Shown: one piece after another, positions 62,923-64,000 of the stretch
Layout of the letters: each line of letters opens with the position of its first letter
How positions within the stretch are numbered: position 1 is the stretch's first letter
Source: Ectopseudomonas khazarica
GTDB taxonomy: Bacteria; Pseudomonadota; Gammaproteobacteria; Pseudomonadales; Pseudomonadaceae
NCBI RefSeq assembly: GCF_004521985.1
Contig: NZ_SBHZ01000022.1
Location: 18,204 to 82,203 of the forward strand
Reading direction: 5' to 3'
Length of the DNA: 64,000 bases
Translations under genes and position numbers: made by a program
Notes under the pieces: generated by a model
Databases searched by the model: none
Told to the model about the DNA's origin: nothing
What the model saw: the letters and a program-made list of their open reading frames with translations, nothing else

Positions 62923-63291
62923 TCAGAGGGTCAGCACGCGATCGTATTCCAGAATCATCTGCGCCAGTTCACCGCCGCTGGCGATCTCGTCCAGCTCGGG
63001 GATCAGGGCGTTCTCATCGATGACGACGCCCGGCGCACGGCACATCAGCACGCGCGCTCCCGCCAGTTTCGCTTGCTGAATGAAGTGGCGAATCGGTTCG
63101 CCCTGTTCGCTGGCGCGCAGGGTGTCGGCGACCGATAGCTGCGCGAGCTGCGCGGCTTCACCACTGAGGAACAGGGTGACCTCGGCGTCCATGCAGGCCA
63201 GCAGGGTCGCGGTGTGAAAGGGTGCGGCGCAGCGGGCCGGGGTGCTGGGGCCGCTGCTGACGATGATCAGCACACGCCGCACCGCACTCAC
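62923..63291 (-). CDS. DsrE-family sulfur-relay-like protein
   Basis: A 122-aa protein with the DsrE/DsrF-like fold: RRVLIIVSSGPSTPARCAAP, ATLLACMDAEVTLFLSGEA, and the conserved Cys in ARVLMCRAPGVV. GTG 63291 overlaps the GNAT stop (GTGA) and is preferred to upstream in-frame codons. Second gene of a three-gene operon ending in the GcvH-like gene. Confidence 0.8.
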   Translation of the reverse strand: MSAVRRVLIIVSSGPSTPARCAAPFHTATLLACMDAEVTLFLSGEAAQLAQLSVADTLRASEQGEPIRHFIQQAKLAGARVLMCRAPGVVIDENALIPELDEIASGGELAQMILEYDRVLTL

Positions 63292-63770
63292 AAGGGTTTC
63301 TCCAGTTGCACCAGGGCGACGCGGCTGCCATCCGGGGCGCGGCGCTCGACGATGCCGACGGTGCGGTAGCCCATGCGGCTGTAGAGCAGCAGGCCGCCCG
63401 CGTTGGCGTTGAAGCAGGACACCTTCATCAGCGGCACCTTGTAGTGTTCGCGGGCGATGCGCTCCATCACGCTGACCAGGTACTGCGCCACCCCTCGGCT
63501 GCGTGCCCAGGGTGCCACCATCAGGTTGCCCAGGGCGCAGAACTCGCCGTGTTGCCACTGGTAGAAGTTGGCGAAGCCGGCGATCTTGCCGTCCAGCTCC
63601 ACGACGACACTGTCGCGGCGCTCGGCGATGGCGGCGGCGAGCTGGCCGACATCCAGCGGCCAGATGGCCTTGGGGTAGCAGAAGAACAGTTCATCGGCGT
63701 TCTGTGGAAAGCCGACCACGGTCTGGAGGTCGGCGGCTGTGGCGGGGCGGTGCTGCAGGTGGGCATTCAC
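63288..63770 (-). CDS. GNAT family N-acetyltransferase
   Basis: A 160-aa acetyltransferase: NAHLQHRPATAADLQTVVGF, MVAPWARSRGVAQYLVSVME (acetyl-CoA loop), and SCFNANAGGLLLYSRMGYRT. Substrate unknown. First gene of the GNAT-DsrE-GcvH-like operon; stop overlaps the DsrE start. Confidence 0.88.
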   Translation of the reverse strand: MNAHLQHRPATAADLQTVVGFPQNADELFFCYPKAIWPLDVGQLAAAIAERRDSVVVELDGKIAGFANFYQWQHGEFCALGNLMVAPWARSRGVAQYLVSVMERIAREHYKVPLMKVSCFNANAGGLLLYSRMGYRTVGIVERRAPDGSRVALVQLEKPL

Positions 63771-63786
63771 GCGCTGCGTTCCTCGT

Positions 63787-64000
63787 TCAGCGTGGTGGAT
63801 ATTGCGAGAGCACCTGGGTGACGGTGTCGCGGATCGCCCGTTCCCGCTCGGCGGGGCTCGGCGGCTGGTTGCGCATGATCTGCTCGCCGCTGCCGCGCCA
63901 GACCAGCTTGCCGTCGCGGGCGTCGTACAGGTCGATCTGCAGGGTGGCGACCTTGTAGTCGACGCGCCGGGTTTCGGTGAAGGCCGGGCCGCCCCAGTAG
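63787..64000 (-). CDS. DUF4136 protein, C-terminal part
   Basis: The last ~71 codons of a gene continuing beyond the right edge: GPAFTETRRVDYKVATLQID, LYDARDGKLVWRGSGEQIMR, ending VTQVLSQYPPR. The pattern matches the DUF4136 family of small outer-membrane or periplasmic lipoproteins of unknown function; the signal and lipobox would be outside the window. Ends 16 bases before the GNAT start, so co-transcription is likely. Confidence 0.78.
   Translation of the reverse strand, partial: YWGGPAFTETRRVDYKVATLQIDLYDARDGKLVWRGSGEQIMRNQPPSPAERERAIRDTVTQVLSQYPPR

Overview
The window is a GC-rich pseudomonad chromosome segment. The genus call rests on gene order: from 2667 to 25398 the genes run retS, purD, purH, fis, dusB, a DUF3426 zinc-ribbon gene, prmA, accC, accB, aroQ, dsbD, a ctpL-like chemoreceptor, gcbA, a DUF2333 gene, a NUDIX gene, yciH and speA. 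From memory this matches the PA4856-PA4839 block of P. aeruginosa. The species is not determined; the layout and repeats fit a P. mendocina/oleovorans-type organism, which is inference.

Layout. 1-2600: allophanate hydrolase and a MarC membrane protein. 2667-25398: the conserved core block (surface-behaviour signalling, purine synthesis, Fis/DusB, fatty-acid and shikimate enzymes, DsbD, c-di-GMP and chemotaxis genes, polyamine synthesis). 25402-31255: a MocR regulator divergent from a GNAT/azoreductase/AhpD-like operon, then DUF2214, a GAF-GGDEF cyclase and a MATE pump. 31419-39190: a yfhM (bacterial alpha-2-macroglobulin) and pbpC pair, split by a DUF559 gene flanked by inverted repeats. 39383-44120: a chemoreceptor, a membrane GGDEF cyclase, an SdiA-regulated-like protein and a YdcZ-type transporter.

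44281-53822 is a selenium-dependent formate dehydrogenase locus: fdnG (with an in-frame UGA read as selenocysteine and a SECIS-like hairpin), fdnH, fdnI, fdhE, selA and selB. One locus encodes the periplasmic formate oxidase, its maturation factor and two of the enzymes needed to decode its own UGA. The matching tRNA-Sec gene, selC, lies 5.6 kb further on at 59438-59533.

53904-59475 is an AT-richer accessory island inserted into selC. A 38-base copy of the 5' half of selC is left beside selB and the intact tRNA is rebuilt at the far end. Inside are two clear truncated tyrosine recombinases (and a possible third), an inverted fragment of the selC 3' end, a palindromic element, and five full plus one truncated attC-like sites separating small genes. 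No integron integrase is visible, so this looks like an orphan gene-cassette array. The cassettes encode small membrane or secreted proteins, a SEFIR-domain protein, a tandem-HEPN protein and a small unknown protein. The SEFIR/HEPN neighbours are the best candidates for an undescribed defence-type function.

59534-64000 returns to chromosomal genes: small hypotheticals, DUF502, a secreted HAD phosphatase, a GNAT/DsrE-like/GcvH-like operon, and a DUF4136 gene running off the right edge.
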